DNA of 64,000 nt from contig OV050030.1 of NCBI GenBank assembly GCA_920105625.2, positions 176,963,315 to 177,027,314 of the forward strand. Direction: 5' to 3'. Below the pieces are notes generated by a model. That model had not been told where the DNA came from, did no database searches, and worked only from the letters and a program-made list of their open reading frames with translations. Below are positions 31,956 through 42,262 of the stretch, piece after piece (positions within the stretch are counted from its first letter, which is position 1; the number at the start of each line of letters is the position of its first letter). Position numbers and translations under genes: made by a program. The DNA comes from Clusia tigrina (lineage: Eukaryota; Arthropoda; Insecta; Diptera; Clusiidae).

Positions 31956-33324
31956 ATGGAAGCACCAAAAAAAGCTAAAAGATTGCTGGAAGCGCAAAAG
32001 CGCCAGAGCGAAGCAATCCAAAAGAAAATTAGGAATTGTAGAAAGGATAAGGCACGAAAGAATAGCGGAAGGGATATGTCGTGTGGTAAAGCCAAGATTA
32101 GAATTTAGTGAAGAGAGGCAAGCGGAATTTTTGTTTGGCGCAGCCGAGATCGGTTTCGAGCCTTTTTAGCCGGGAAGTCCGGTACACAATATAAGCCAGG
32201 TATATCCGCCAAAAGAGCCAGAACCCGAAACAGTGCAGCAAAGCCCCAAAACTGTGGACAGTATTTCGCCTGCGCGAGCAAACGGACTAAGACTAATTAG
32301 TTTGAGGCCGTCACTGGTCACGTACCTCTCAGATCCGGGAGAAGTGAATCTGGAAACCACCCATAGAAATAACGCTCAAGTTTTACCAGTCATAAGTAAA
32401 ACAAAAATAAGTAAAATGGGTATAGAGGAGGTTTCAAATGTTTACTAGTGCTGCTTCAGATGACTTACGGTCAGAAGTCAACAGGTTCATTCAAGGTTGC
32501 GAACTTGCAAAGCGAATCATAAGCCCTGATGAGTTGCAGGACTTCTTTGACTGCGTTAAGCAAAAGTTTTTTGGAGAGGCAAACATCCTTGTGTTGTCAA
32601 AGCAATTCGCCAGTATGGATGAGCTTTACGGCCTTCTAAAGAGAACTTATTTAAAGGAGAGAACTCTGGAAGACATAACCCAAGAAATCAGAATCGGGAA
32701 GCAGCTGGCAAGTGAAGACATACGCGCCTTTGCCAGGCGCTCAGAGTCACTTCAGATGATAACCCAGGAAATAATACAAATAACAATGGCGTTGGAGATA
32801 CAGCGTTATTATACGAAGTTGAAGAGTCGGTGCTAACAACTTTCGCGGTGGGTTTCCGGAACTCCGCTCTAAATATTCATATGCTGAATAGTAGAATAGG
32901 CACTCTGCAGGAATTGGTAGAAGAAGCGATTAGAGCACAAGTCCTCGTGGTTCGGAGTGCGGCTGGGTTAGGCGAGGTATATATGCTGGAAAACGGACAG
33001 GACATGTTCATCGCCGCTGTCGTGGATAGAGAGGGAAGCAATTCCGTACCAAACATAGACAGAGGAGCGTATAATCCCGGGGTCTCCGACAACAGAGCCG
33101 TGAGTCCTAGAAATCCTCACAGGGGTTTGTACAGAAGGGCACTCCCATGTTCGTTCTGCCGTAAACAGGTCATACAAATGAGGAGTGTATTACACGCAAA
33201 AACACACCCTACTGTATGGAGTGCCAAATATATGGTCATATGGCAAGTAGACAGTGCCAAGGAGACACAGAATGGAATCAGAGTAGAAGGCAGCCAGCTA
33301 CGAGGCACCCGGATCCACCCTTGA
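31956..33324 (+). pseudogene. Gypsy-A gag, left copy
   Basis: Starts with ATG at 31956 (MEAPKKAKRLLEAQKRQSEA), then loses frame. Frame 32438-32836 is the capsid region (FTSAASDDLRSEVNRFIQGC); frame 32830-33324 continues it and ends with a Cys/His region (LPCSFCRKQ) frameshifted inside the zinc knuckles. The right-arm capsid frame has ten substitutions and one residue indel over about 132 residues. Gag would form the particle core. Confidence 0.8.
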
Positions 33325-33624
33325 ATTACAGCAGGGGTAACTTCAATAGTCCCCGAGTTAGTTGAACGGAAGGAATTAACCAAGGAAGAAATCATTTCAA
33401 CACTGGGAGTGGTCAGCAGCTGCCAAATTGGATTTCCAGAATTGATCCGAGGATAAGCAACACCCTATAGGGGTTGAGATGGTTCTCATGTGGACGAATG
33501 TGACATCGAACAGCGGGGAAAAACAATCCCAACAAAAGGACCACGGAAACTTCCAGCGGCACAGTCGAGACCAGTAGACTGAAAAGCCGAAAGAAAGGAA
33601 GAAAGAATTATACCAGAAGTACGT

Positions 33625-34086
33625 GTGACTAGTAATGTAAGAGCTACATTCCAAGAGAAGAAGGAGCAAGAGGCTCTCCAATACCACGCATCGAATAGTG
33701 TAATAACAATGGTTCAAGATATGGAGGAGCAAGAGTCTACGGGAAAAATTTTTTATAGCGGTTTGGTTTTGGTAACTGTGATGATACTAATATTTAGGTT
33801 AAGTTTTAATAAGGTAAGAAAGTATAGACCAATAGCCGCATCCGTGGTACGAGAGTGTATAGGTAAGATATTCATGGTAAAGGATAACTGCGGTGCATGG
33901 AGGAGAAAACTTGAAGAGTTCGGAAGTAAATACCAGTCCATATTGGGAACAAAAGGACGTTGCTTCGTTGTAAGCAGAACGGGAGACGCATTCATTGAGA
34001 TACCCTACAAGGAAGCAGCTAGTGGAAAGTTAGTGCTTTTGGTAGATTCAGGGGCGGACACCAGCCTCGTAAAATCTAGTGTTTGA
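33625..34086 (+). pseudogene. Gypsy-A protease region, left copy
   Basis: The frame ends with KLVLLVDSGADTSLVKSS, the aspartic-protease D-S-G-A active site. A stop follows at 34084-34086 in this copy. The sequence continues in another frame (FGRCIRTLGSLRI, then ADGIIGGDNFWGRTILDA, which is the protease flap/C-terminal G-x-D). Confidence 0.8.
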
Positions 34087-34428
34087 TGGAGAGGGCTGGG
34101 TATTAATCAGACGGGCGTAAGAATGCTTTACGGAACGTTTGGACGTTGCATCAGGACACTGGGATCGCTCAGAATAGAGCACAGTGAAGTTAAGGGCATG
34201 AGTTTTATGTTGCACGCAGCGGAATTAGATAGGAAAGGTATCCCGGCCGATGGGATTATTGGCGGCGATAATTTTTGGGGCCGTACCATATTGGATGCGC
34301 AATCAATGCATCAGGAAAATACTACCTTATGGATAAACATTTTAAGCCTAAGTTCTCTAGTTACGATAATTTTACTGAACCGAATTATGGACCGGTTATC
34401 AGATTAAGTAGTTGGATATAAAAAAAAG

Positions 34429-35500
34429 AATGGACAGAGTACTAGAATCACTGAAGTTAGACCCAAGCGTAAATTCAGAAGAGAAGGCATCTATAGAAGC
34501 CATTTCATGACATATTTTTGCTGTAAGGAGACCAGCTAACGTATACACCAGAAGTAGAGCATGAAATTGCTACTAGAGTGGATCAACCACCAATAAACCA
34601 GAAACAGTAGAGATTGCCACAAGCTCACAAAGATGACGTAAACAGGCAAGTGGAAAGAATGTTAAAAGATAACATAATTTCACCGAGTATCTCGCATTGG
34701 AGCTGACCAATAATTTTGGTACCAAAGAAGGGGGGTGCCCAGGGTCAGAAGAAGTGGAAAATGGTCGTCGATTTTATAAAATTCGACGACCCCACTATCC
34801 AGCAGGTGTTCCTGATACCAACAATAGAAGCAATCCTGGCTCAATTGGGACAGAGTAGATATTTTTCTACTCTTAATTTAGCGAGTGGCTACCACCAAGT
34901 TCTGGTGGATACCCAAGATAAGCAAAAGACCGAGTTTAGCACCGGTCATTATGAGTTTAATAGAATGCCGTTGAGCTGTCAGGAAGCATACGAGAGGCTA
35001 AAAGAGATTATTAGCTTGCTACCGATTTTGGCGTACCCCGACTTTGAGCACACTTTTTTGTTAACCACCGATGCCTGCAATGAAGCATTGGGGGCAGTGT
35101 TGTTGCAAGGGGAAGTCGGTAGTGACCGACCAATAGCTTTCGCAAGCAGAGCGCTTAGCGATACGCAGAAGAGATACTCACCAATAGAGAAAGAATTTCT
35201 AGCCATAGTGTGTGCTACGAAGAATTTTAGGGCATATATGCTCGGACGCCCATTTAAAACATATACCGATCACCAGCCGTTGAGTGGCATAGCCAATTTG
35301 AAACACCAAATGTCTAGGCTAGCCAAGTTCAGACACAAATTGTCTGAATATGATTTTGAAATCACATACAAGCCTGGGGAAAAAAAATCTGAATACGGAC
35401 GCGCTCAGCCGAGTGCCGCAGGCACAGAAGATATCAGTAGTGCAAACGAGGGCCAAAGCAAAGTCAGAAAAGGAAAAGGCCGGGAGAAGTCAAGAGGATA
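34429..35500 (+). pseudogene. Gypsy-A RT with deleted palm, and RNase H, left copy
   Basis: The RT starts at about 34,429 (VLESLKLDPSVNSEEKASI) with broken frames. The 261-residue frame 34716-35501 has VPKKGG, LNLASGYHQVLVDTQDKQKT and GHYEFNRMPLSCQEAYERLK. The join after RMPLS skips directly to the RT-RNase H connection, so about 120 residues including the YxDD box are absent in frame. RNase H follows with FLLTTDACNEALGAVLLQ and TYTDHQPLSG. The same join exists in the right copy. Confidence 0.85.
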
Positions 35501-35599
35501 AAATTGATGCGACAAGAGATGTGAGAGATGCGGGTGGCGATGCCAATAAACAAACGGCCAGTAGTGTGGAATGGCTGGAGGATAAAAAAGATATCCAGG

Positions 35600-36640
35600 C
35601 TGTGTTAAAGGGTTTTCATGATGCACCTCTAGGTGGACACCAGGGATTCTGGAAAACCCATGACAGAATTAGGCGAGTATTCGGTTGGAAAGGTATGCTC
35701 CGAGACATAAAAAAATATATAAAGTTGTCCAAAATGTCAGGCCAATAAGAGTTCAAGGCTAACAAAGATGCCAATGGTGTTAACTGATATACCAAAACAG
35801 CCATTTGATAAATTTCACATGGATATTGTAGGTATTCTACCTGAGGCAGTTTCAGGAAACAAGTACATATTGACGTTCCAAGATGATTTCTCAAAGTATA
35901 TGGCGTGCGTGGCTATAGCCGATGATGAATTAAGTACGGTAGCCAAGGGATTATTTGACGAAATTGTGGCACGGTACAACATACCAAAGGTTTTGATAAC
36001 CGACAATGGTTCAAATTTTGTATCGAAATTATTCTCAGAAATTTGTAAGTTGCTGGGAATCAAGAAATTGCATATAACACAATATCATCCACAGGCAAAT
36101 GGCTCATTGGAGCGTAGTCATCGACCTCTGGTACTTGCGGAGTTTTACCTAGGAAGACGGCTTGAATTGGGATCAATGGTTAATTGCGGCCATGCATGTA
36201 CACAACAATACTGTACATACTCGTATATCAACAAAGCAAACTCTGTTTAGAACACTCTACAAGATTCGACATGCCAGCAAATCTGAAGAGCAAGTGTGCG
36301 CCAGTGTACAAGCTGATGACCCAAATTAGGTGCGGAAATATCAGCTACAGCGAGGGCAGGAGTTGGTTAGAAAAAACTAGGAACATGCTGAACGAGCAGC
36401 TAGAGAAGCCTACAACAAGGAACTAATTCCAGTAGACGTTCATGTGGATGACCGAGTACTAATGAAGAACCAGATTCGGAAAAACAAATTTTCTCCTGTG
36501 TGGTTAGGGCAGTACACGAGGACGGAAATCTGAGGCCCAGTTACTACGGTGGTAACGATTAAAGGCAAGCCTAATAAACTTCATAATAACTTCTAAAGAT
36601 TATTCCATTTGCGACCTCCCAACGGTTCTACACTCGTAGA
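35600..36640 (+). pseudogene. Gypsy-A integrase
   Basis: The HHCC region is DAPLGGHQGFWKTHDRI followed by IKLSKMSGQ, with both zinc cysteines replaced by serine. Core: FHMDIVGILPEA (first Asp), LITDNGSNFVSKLF (second), NGSLERSHRPL (Glu). Frame 35768-36250 keeps the D-D-E residues. C-terminal pieces at 36184-36640 (PVDVHVDDRVLMKNQ-like and HLRPPNGSTLV) are in other frames. The right arm lacks this domain, so this is outside the repeated part. Confidence 0.82.
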
Positions 36641-36749
36641 CACTCAAATATCTGCGTCCCGCAGATTCGTTGATTGAGTAGGTAGTTGAGGGGTGTCTGG
36701 CTTTCGGCTGGTATTCACGAGGACCACTGGCATCTCCACTTTTCCGGTC

Positions 36750-37870
36750 TACTTTCGCCACGTAAGGAAACCTATGATAGCTTTACAGATCAGGATAAGC
36801 ATGTCAGAAAATATGGAGATTTTAAATTTATCGCCTAAATCGTCAAGTGTTAAAGTGGTTTATATTTGTCAAGCTCAGCCCATGTAATCCACGTTTGGTC
36901 TTAGCCCCTGGCTCGATACGTTAGTGAGGACTGATGGCAATGCCAGTAGTTTTTTTATGCTTCTACTGGAAAAGGTTTGGTCCCTTATCGCTATAGTTTC
37001 GTTATTCAATTCAATTAGAAACTTACCATTTAGGCGTTTTGAATAATTTCCGCTTTTTGCGGTACCCTTAATATTCGACAAAGAAATGTGTATTTTCGTC
37101 GATTAATTCTACTACTTCGCTGTCATCAGGCTCGAAGTGTCATTTAGCATATCCTCCTTTTTTTAGTTTTGCCAAACATCCGTCTTCAGGCAGCTTTTCC
37201 AGTGACTTTCCCTCACAAATCGTAACGTTATTAGTCGACAGGCATTCGTTTATTAGACCATAGGTCTCGTTTTGATCAACTAACAGCTTTTTATATTCCA
37301 GATTCACTTTCTTGCCCATGATTATTGCAGCTCACTAGGACACGATATTGATCGGGCTTTACCTTTGGAGTAGAAAGCTCGTACAGTAGTAGGGTGCCGT
37401 TAGAATATATTGACGATTTTGCGTATCCAACAGCTTCGATTGCATTTTGATATGGGAGGGCTTATTCTTCGGTTATTATCTGTTTAATTCCTTCCTAGTT
37501 CAGGAGGTTAGTATTGATAATGCCACTTTTTGCCATTTGACAGGCACGTATTATGTCACCCGCTTCTTCTCTTAGGATTTGAATTTTATTGAAGAGGTGT
37601 TAACCTCTTTTCCTAAGGCATTGACCAATTGAACCATGCTGTTTATCTTATTAATTGATTCATGAGTAATATTAAATAGCTGCTCATTTATTTCGAATTG
37701 ATGGTTGCTATTTTCAACCATACCGGCTTGGCTTCTAAGGATGTTGTCCCAGTCGGTTGCATTGGGTGAACCAGCAACCCATTTGCAAGCTAAACCGATC
37801 CAATTTATTGCTCGACGCTCCCATTTCTTTACTATTTGTTTTTATAGGTTTTAAGGCCATTTCTTACTTA
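36750..37870 (-). pseudogene. env: Errantivirus-type env (F-like) remnant
   Basis: The minus strand shows the post-cleavage ectodomain typical of insect errantivirus Env (a WVAGSPNATDWDN-type box near 37,780), a helical stretch, the NGKFLIELNNETIAIRD box near 36,990-37,040 and a hydrophobic C-terminal segment near 36,800. At least four frame interruptions and several stops are present, so no envelope protein is possible. Identified from motifs only; relation to Baculo_F-type Env is family knowledge. Confidence 0.65.
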
Positions 37871-38457
37871 CAATCTTCCCTTTTTTTCTTTTCTCTCTTC
37901 TTGAAAGGGTTAGATCAACAACATTAAAGAAGCAAGTGCGTCTCGAAAAGAAGGAACTGTCTTAGAGCGCTTCATTATTGTGAATTCTCTTATTTTACTA
38001 AGTTTTACGTATGATATAAAATTAAATAGGTTTCTTTTTCTTTTCTTATGTAATTGCTTAATAATAAAAGGATTCTATGTTTATTGTTTCTCAAGTTCAC
38101 TTAAAATTCTAAAAAGTATTCTTATGTTGCAGTGCCATTCATGAGTTTCCCTTAATAATTTCACATTACGTGATTTTTATTTGCTTGACATAGACATAGT
38201 TTCTTTTTCAAATATTTTTTGTGCCAATTTTTTGATTTAATATCTGTGAATTTTCTATGTTGGATATTCAGTGCCATATTTTTAACCTTTGTATATAAAA
38301 TGAAATTTTTTTAAATTTTTTTGTGCCAATTTTTTTCATTCAAAAAGGTTTTCAGGAGTGTTTTTCTATTTATTGTGCAATTCCAGAATTTCCGGAAAGA
38401 AAAAAAAAGAAAAAAGGGAAGACTAATTATTAACTGTGTGCGGTTTTTAGTTGTGCT
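37871..38457. other. AT-rich interval between env and integrase
   Basis: Long T- and A-rich runs with no recognised motif. By position it would hold the Env N-terminal half and surface subunit, but nothing can be supported. Confidence 0.35.
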
Positions 38458-39640
38458 TTGTGGATTTTCTTGCCATTGTTCGTAAGAATAGTCACCCTAT
38501 TGTATTTGCATACCCTTTCTTTTTTGTACAAAGCTTTCTGTTTGTTTTTAATCTGTTTATCTGTGACATACACAACATCGCCCTCGCTAAATTTTTTGGG
38601 TTCTTTGCGTTTGCTGTTTAGCCGAAGATTTCGTATCTCCTGGTTTTCTTTTATCTGTGCCCTTATCTCCTTTTGTACCCTTTTACGGAAATCAGTAAGG
38701 CCTTGGTAATTTATTCTCTGAGTCCTATTAAAAAATATGTCAGCTGGCTTCTTTTTTTCACGGAGTGAACTGTATTGTTATAACGGTCCACCGCAATATA
38801 GAGAAGCTCTTTTGGAGTCACGTCTCTCATTTCCCTTTGGAGTCAACGTATATTTCCACAAGAGTGGAATGGAGCCTTTCGACTTGTCCGTTAGCCTCAC
38901 TCCTTTGAACTGGGGTTTGGTACAATTCGATGCCCAGGCCTTTTATATAGATTGATACAAGTGGACTCAGGAAGCCTCTCTCATTGTCAGTGACAATCAC
39001 CTTTGGAACTGTAAAATAACGTAAAAGTTATGCAAATTTTGCGCGGAGGATGGGTGAAGATCGATTTTTAATATGGAAAAGTTTCTCGAATTTTGTAAAT
39101 TTATCTATGCAGGATAAGTATTTTTCGTCATGAATTTTAAAAATGTCAACTTGCACTATTTCACAAGGGTACCTAGGAATGGGTGTATCTTTTAATGGTG
39201 GAACCGGGGGATGCCTGTAGTACTTATTCAACCGGAAAATTTCACATGTGGCTGTATATATTTTTATCCGACTTGCCATCCTAGGGAAGTAATATTTTTA
39301 CAGGATTTGTTCTGTGTTCTCTCGAGGGTTTCTATGGGGCCTATTTTACTCTTCCTCTATTACTTGGCAGGTTCTATCTTCATTAGCCACATTCTCTACA
39401 TCTCTTTGTGTTATCCTGATTTTATATAACTGGAAATTTTCTAGATACACTTCTTGGAGCAACTGTAAATGACGCTCTGGAATCTTAATCTCATTGATGA
39501 CCGCTGGATTGAGATATTCTTTTAAGATATTAGTTAGGTTGTCCCTTTCTATTTTCTCAAGGGTAATGCAATGTCGGGTATAACTGGGATGAGGGTTAAA
39601 CCAGCTCTTTAACTCTTTTCCCTCCCTGATAAAAATTAGA
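38458..39640 (-). pseudogene. Errantivirus-type integrase
   Basis: Frame 39279-39028: ATCEIFRLNKYYRHPP (zinc H2C2 end, one Cys changed to Phe), YPCEIVQVDIFKIHDEKY (first Asp) and FTKFEKLFHIKNRSS. The rest of the core and C-terminus lie in other frames down to 38,458; their antisense appears as open frames at 38458-38955 plus. Confidence 0.75.
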
Positions 39641-39653
39641 TTTTAAAAAACGT

Positions 39654-40180
39654 TTAGAGGGCTTCCACATGAGGTATTAGGTCGCATGCATCCTGCTCAG
39701 CACTATGTATTGTCCCGTTTTCGCTTGCTGTCTCAGTGGTAGAGCGCCTGCCTGCTGTAATTATCCTTGAATAATCAGTATCGCCTTCACTAGCAGTTTC
39801 TGTAGAAGAACCATTTCCGTCTGCACCGCTCATCATGTGAAGCCTCGTTGGTTGATTATCCTTGCATTTCATTCTTGACAGAGCATCTGCCACAAAGTTC
39901 GATTTGCCTGGGATGTGAATTAAGTCGTGGTTGTACTCTTCTATCCGAGCTTTCCATCTCCTTAGCTTTGCTTTGTGATTTCTATTTCCCAACGCAAAGG
40001 TAAGAGGTTGGTGGTCTGTGTATATCTGGATTTTTTGCTCCATACAAGTAAGATCGAAGGTTATTAAAGGCCCACACTATTGCCAACATTTCCTTCTCGT
40101 TGGTGGCGTAACTTTCTTCGGTCTTACTCAGAGAGCGACAGATAGAACGGCTCCTATGGCGTAATGAGACGCATCTGTTG
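39654..40180 (-). pseudogene. Errantivirus-type RNase H and connection
   Basis: Frame 40043-39654: IQIYTDHQPLTFALGNRN and WKARIEEYNHDLIHIPGK, SNFVADALSRM, then a Thr/Glu-rich repeat (TTETASENGT-like units) before the integrase. The first RNase H Asp lies in the 40,180-40,045 stretch with a frame change. Confidence 0.85.
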
Positions 40181-41312
40181 TCAGGTTAAATGGTTTTTGA
40201 AAATTGGGAAGGACAAAATATCAGAAGAGACAAGAAATTCCTTAACATTGTAAAAGGCTTCTATCGCAGTGGCGTCGAGCATGAACTGCAGTTTCTTAGA
40301 TTGACTTTCCTTTATTTGCGCATTTTCTCCTCGGGTCAAATTTGTCAGGGGTTTTGCGATTTTGGTATAGTCACGGATGAATTTTCCGTAATAGGAAGTC
40401 ATTCCAAGGAAGCGTTTTAGTTCCTTCAGCGTTTCCGGTGGTACTAGGTCTTTGATTGCTCTGACTTTTCTGGGATCGGGCCTGGTGCCATCAGATGTGA
40501 TAATGTATCCGAGGAATTCTACACTAGTTCTCATGAACTGTGTCTTTTCGAGGATCACTCTCAAGTTAGCATCAGCCAGTCTCGCGAACACCGTCTCCAT
40601 ATTTCTTAAGTGTTCCTCTTCATCCCTACCGAACACAATTATGTCATCTATATATACGTAGCACAATTTTCCAATGTACTCCCTCAGTACATCGTCAATC
40701 ATCCGTTGAAAAATTGTTGGCGCAATCTTAAGTACGAAGGGTAATCTCAGGTATTCGAACTTCCCATTCACCGTAGAGAATGCCGTCTTCGGTATATCGG
40801 TTCTTTCGGGATTTGATGAAATTCAGAGGTAAGATCTATGGTTGTGAAATATCTAGCAGCTCCTAAACTGGCGAGTGCTGAATTAATGTCAGGAATGGGA
40901 TACGTATCCGGGATTTTTACAGCATTCAGGCGTTTATAGTCTATTACCATCCTATATTGTTTTTCTCCAGAAGGCTTAGGTTTTTTCGTACCAATCCAAA
41001 TGACACAATTGTACGTATTATGCCCTCATCGAGCAGTTCCTTAGTTTGTTTAGCTACTTCCTCTCTCATACATGCGGGATAAGGGTAGCTTTTGGTATAT
41101 ATTGGTTCGTCGGCAGTGGTTCTAATTTCAGCCCTAACTGAAGTTTTCACATTTGTGCGCATATCTAGTGGTTCGAACAATTTCGCGTAATGTTTTAGTA
41201 AAAGCTCAATAAATCCTAGTCCCGCGCATCCCACGTCCACAACTTTAACAAGATGGTAAATGTTACTAGAAATTTTGGTCTTCAGTGGGATCACTGCCTC
41301 CAATTGTTTCAA
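40181..41312 (-). pseudogene. Errantivirus-type reverse transcriptase
   Basis: Frame 41312-40944 covers the N-terminal fingers (TKSYPYPACMREEVAKQ, a Y-x-Y-P-x-x-x-x-E-V box). Frame 40950-40768 has VIDYKRLNAVKIPDTYPIPD. Frame 40771-40181 (196 residues) has the catalytic YVYIDDIIVFG and GYIITSDGTRPDPRKV. The YIDD box is intact; frameshifts near 40,945 and 40,770 separate the pieces. Confidence 0.88.
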
Positions 41313-41457
41313 GGTAAGATATAAAATGTTAGAACAGTATCGTTCCCTAGGCTACCGAAAATTCTACCACAGAGCTTTTGTTTCACCCAAATCGTACCTG
41401 ATGCAGTTTGTACGAGATATGGAGAATTTAAAGTATCCATCCTATCGCTAATGAGCG

Positions 41458-41645
41458 GTTGCGAAATTTTTTATTTGAAAATAGCAAACATCAATTCAAA
41501 ATTAATGAGCAGCTTTTTAATATCACTCATGAATCAATTAATGAGATAAACAGCATGGTTCAATTGGTCAGAGTGCCGAAACCTTAATCTTCAATAAAAT
41601 TCAAATCCTAAGAGAACAAGCGGGTGAAATAATACGTGCTTGCTA
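41458..41645 (+). pseudogene. Env fragment in opposite orientation
   Basis: About 190 bp closely matches the reverse complement of about 37,540-37,730, including NEQLFNITHESINEINSMVQL. It is a second copy of the env helical stretch, pointing the other way, at the inner edge of the right arm. Confidence 0.75.
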
Positions 41646-41748
41646 AATGTCGGTTTTTGCGTTGATGCTGGTACCAAGATAAACAAAGTCCTTCACCAAT
41701 TCAAATGTGCGGTCGCCAACAGTGACGTTTTGTCCAAGACGCTAGGAC
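41646..41748 (-). pseudogene. RTE-like RT scrap at right-arm inner edge
   Basis: The minus strand reads, with a frame change, VGDRTFELVKDFVYLGTSIN, characteristic of the region after YADD in RTE-type LINE RTs (D-F-V-Y-L-G). Only about 100 bp. It adjoins gypsy RNase H, exactly where the arms stop matching. Confidence 0.55.
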
Positions 41749-42262
41749 TCTGAACTTGGCTAGCCTAGACGTTTGGTGTTTCAAATTGGCTATGCCTCTC
41801 AACGGCTGGTGATCGGTATAGGTTTTAAATGGGCCTCCTAGAAGATATGCTCCCAAATTCTTCGTAGCACACACTATGGCTAGAAATTCTTTCTCTATTG
41901 GTGAGTATCTCTTCTGCGTATCGCTAAGCGCTCTGCTTGCGAAAGCTATTGGTCGGTCATTACCAACTTCCCCTTGTAACATTGCTGGCATCGGTGGTTA
42001 ACAAAAAAGTTTGCTCAAAGTCGGGGTACGCCAAAATCGGTAGCAAGCTAATAATCTCTTTTAGCCTCTCGAATGCTTGCTGAAAGCTCAACGGCATTCT
42101 ACTAATCTCATAATGACCGGTGCTAAACTCGGTCTTTTGCTTATCTTGGGTATCCACCAAAACTTGGTGATAGCCACTCGCTAAATCAAGTGTAGAAAAA
42201 TATCTACTCTGTCCATTGATCCTATCTATTGTTTTTCTAAAATCGACGACCATTCTCCACTT
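41749..42262 (-). pseudogene. Gypsy-A RT/RNase H, right copy
   Basis: Inverted counterpart of left 34.8-35.3 kb. Shows RYFSTLDLASGYHQVLVD, the same palm-deletion join (RMPLSFQQAFERLKEII) and RNase H (TFLLTTDASN; TYTDHQPLRG). It has its own further deletion before GQSRYF and a frame break at 41,990. Ends at 41,749. Confidence 0.85.

Larger units (their letters stand above)
19197..35330 (+). repeat. Left arm of giant inverted repeat
   Basis: Every element here recurs in inverted order in 41,749-64,000. Matching positions add to about 83,230 in the outer part, 82,822 across the DD41D element, 82,064 in the LOA-like LINE and 81,626 in gag. The steps come from arm-specific indels. The arm may start further left, because the right arm runs off the window at the point matching 19,197. 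It ends at about 35,330 in the gypsy RNase H, where the right-arm copy is cut. Confidence 0.95.
25841..36690 (+). mobile_element. Gypsy-A: Ty3/gypsy LTR retrotransposon, left arm
   Basis: Plus strand: 5' LTR (25841-26152, 3' end deleted), leader/5' UTR (26153-26809), gag (31956-33324), protease (about 33994-34086), a shortened RT plus RNase H (34716-35450) and integrase (35600-36640). It is interrupted by the LOA-like LINE at 26824-31550. No 3' LTR was found. The PBS seen in the right arm points to tRNA-Ser priming, as in the 17.6/297 group. Confidence 0.88.
36690..41450 (-). mobile_element. Errantivirus-type Ty3/gypsy remnant (pol and env)
   Basis: Minus strand order: RT (41312-40181), RNase H (40043-39654), integrase (39279-38458) and env (37,860-36,750). 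This gene order with an env third is that of the insect gypsy/17.6/ZAM group. LTRs and gag were not recognised. It occupies most of the spacer between the arms of the inverted repeat. All coding parts carry stops or frameshifts. Confidence 0.82.

Noticed and set aside
39725..39760. tRNA-like A-box (CTCAGTGGTAGAGCGCCTGCC)
   Set aside because: It is antisense to the Thr/Glu-rich stretch after RNase H in the errantivirus-type pol; no acceptor stem or B-box partner is present.
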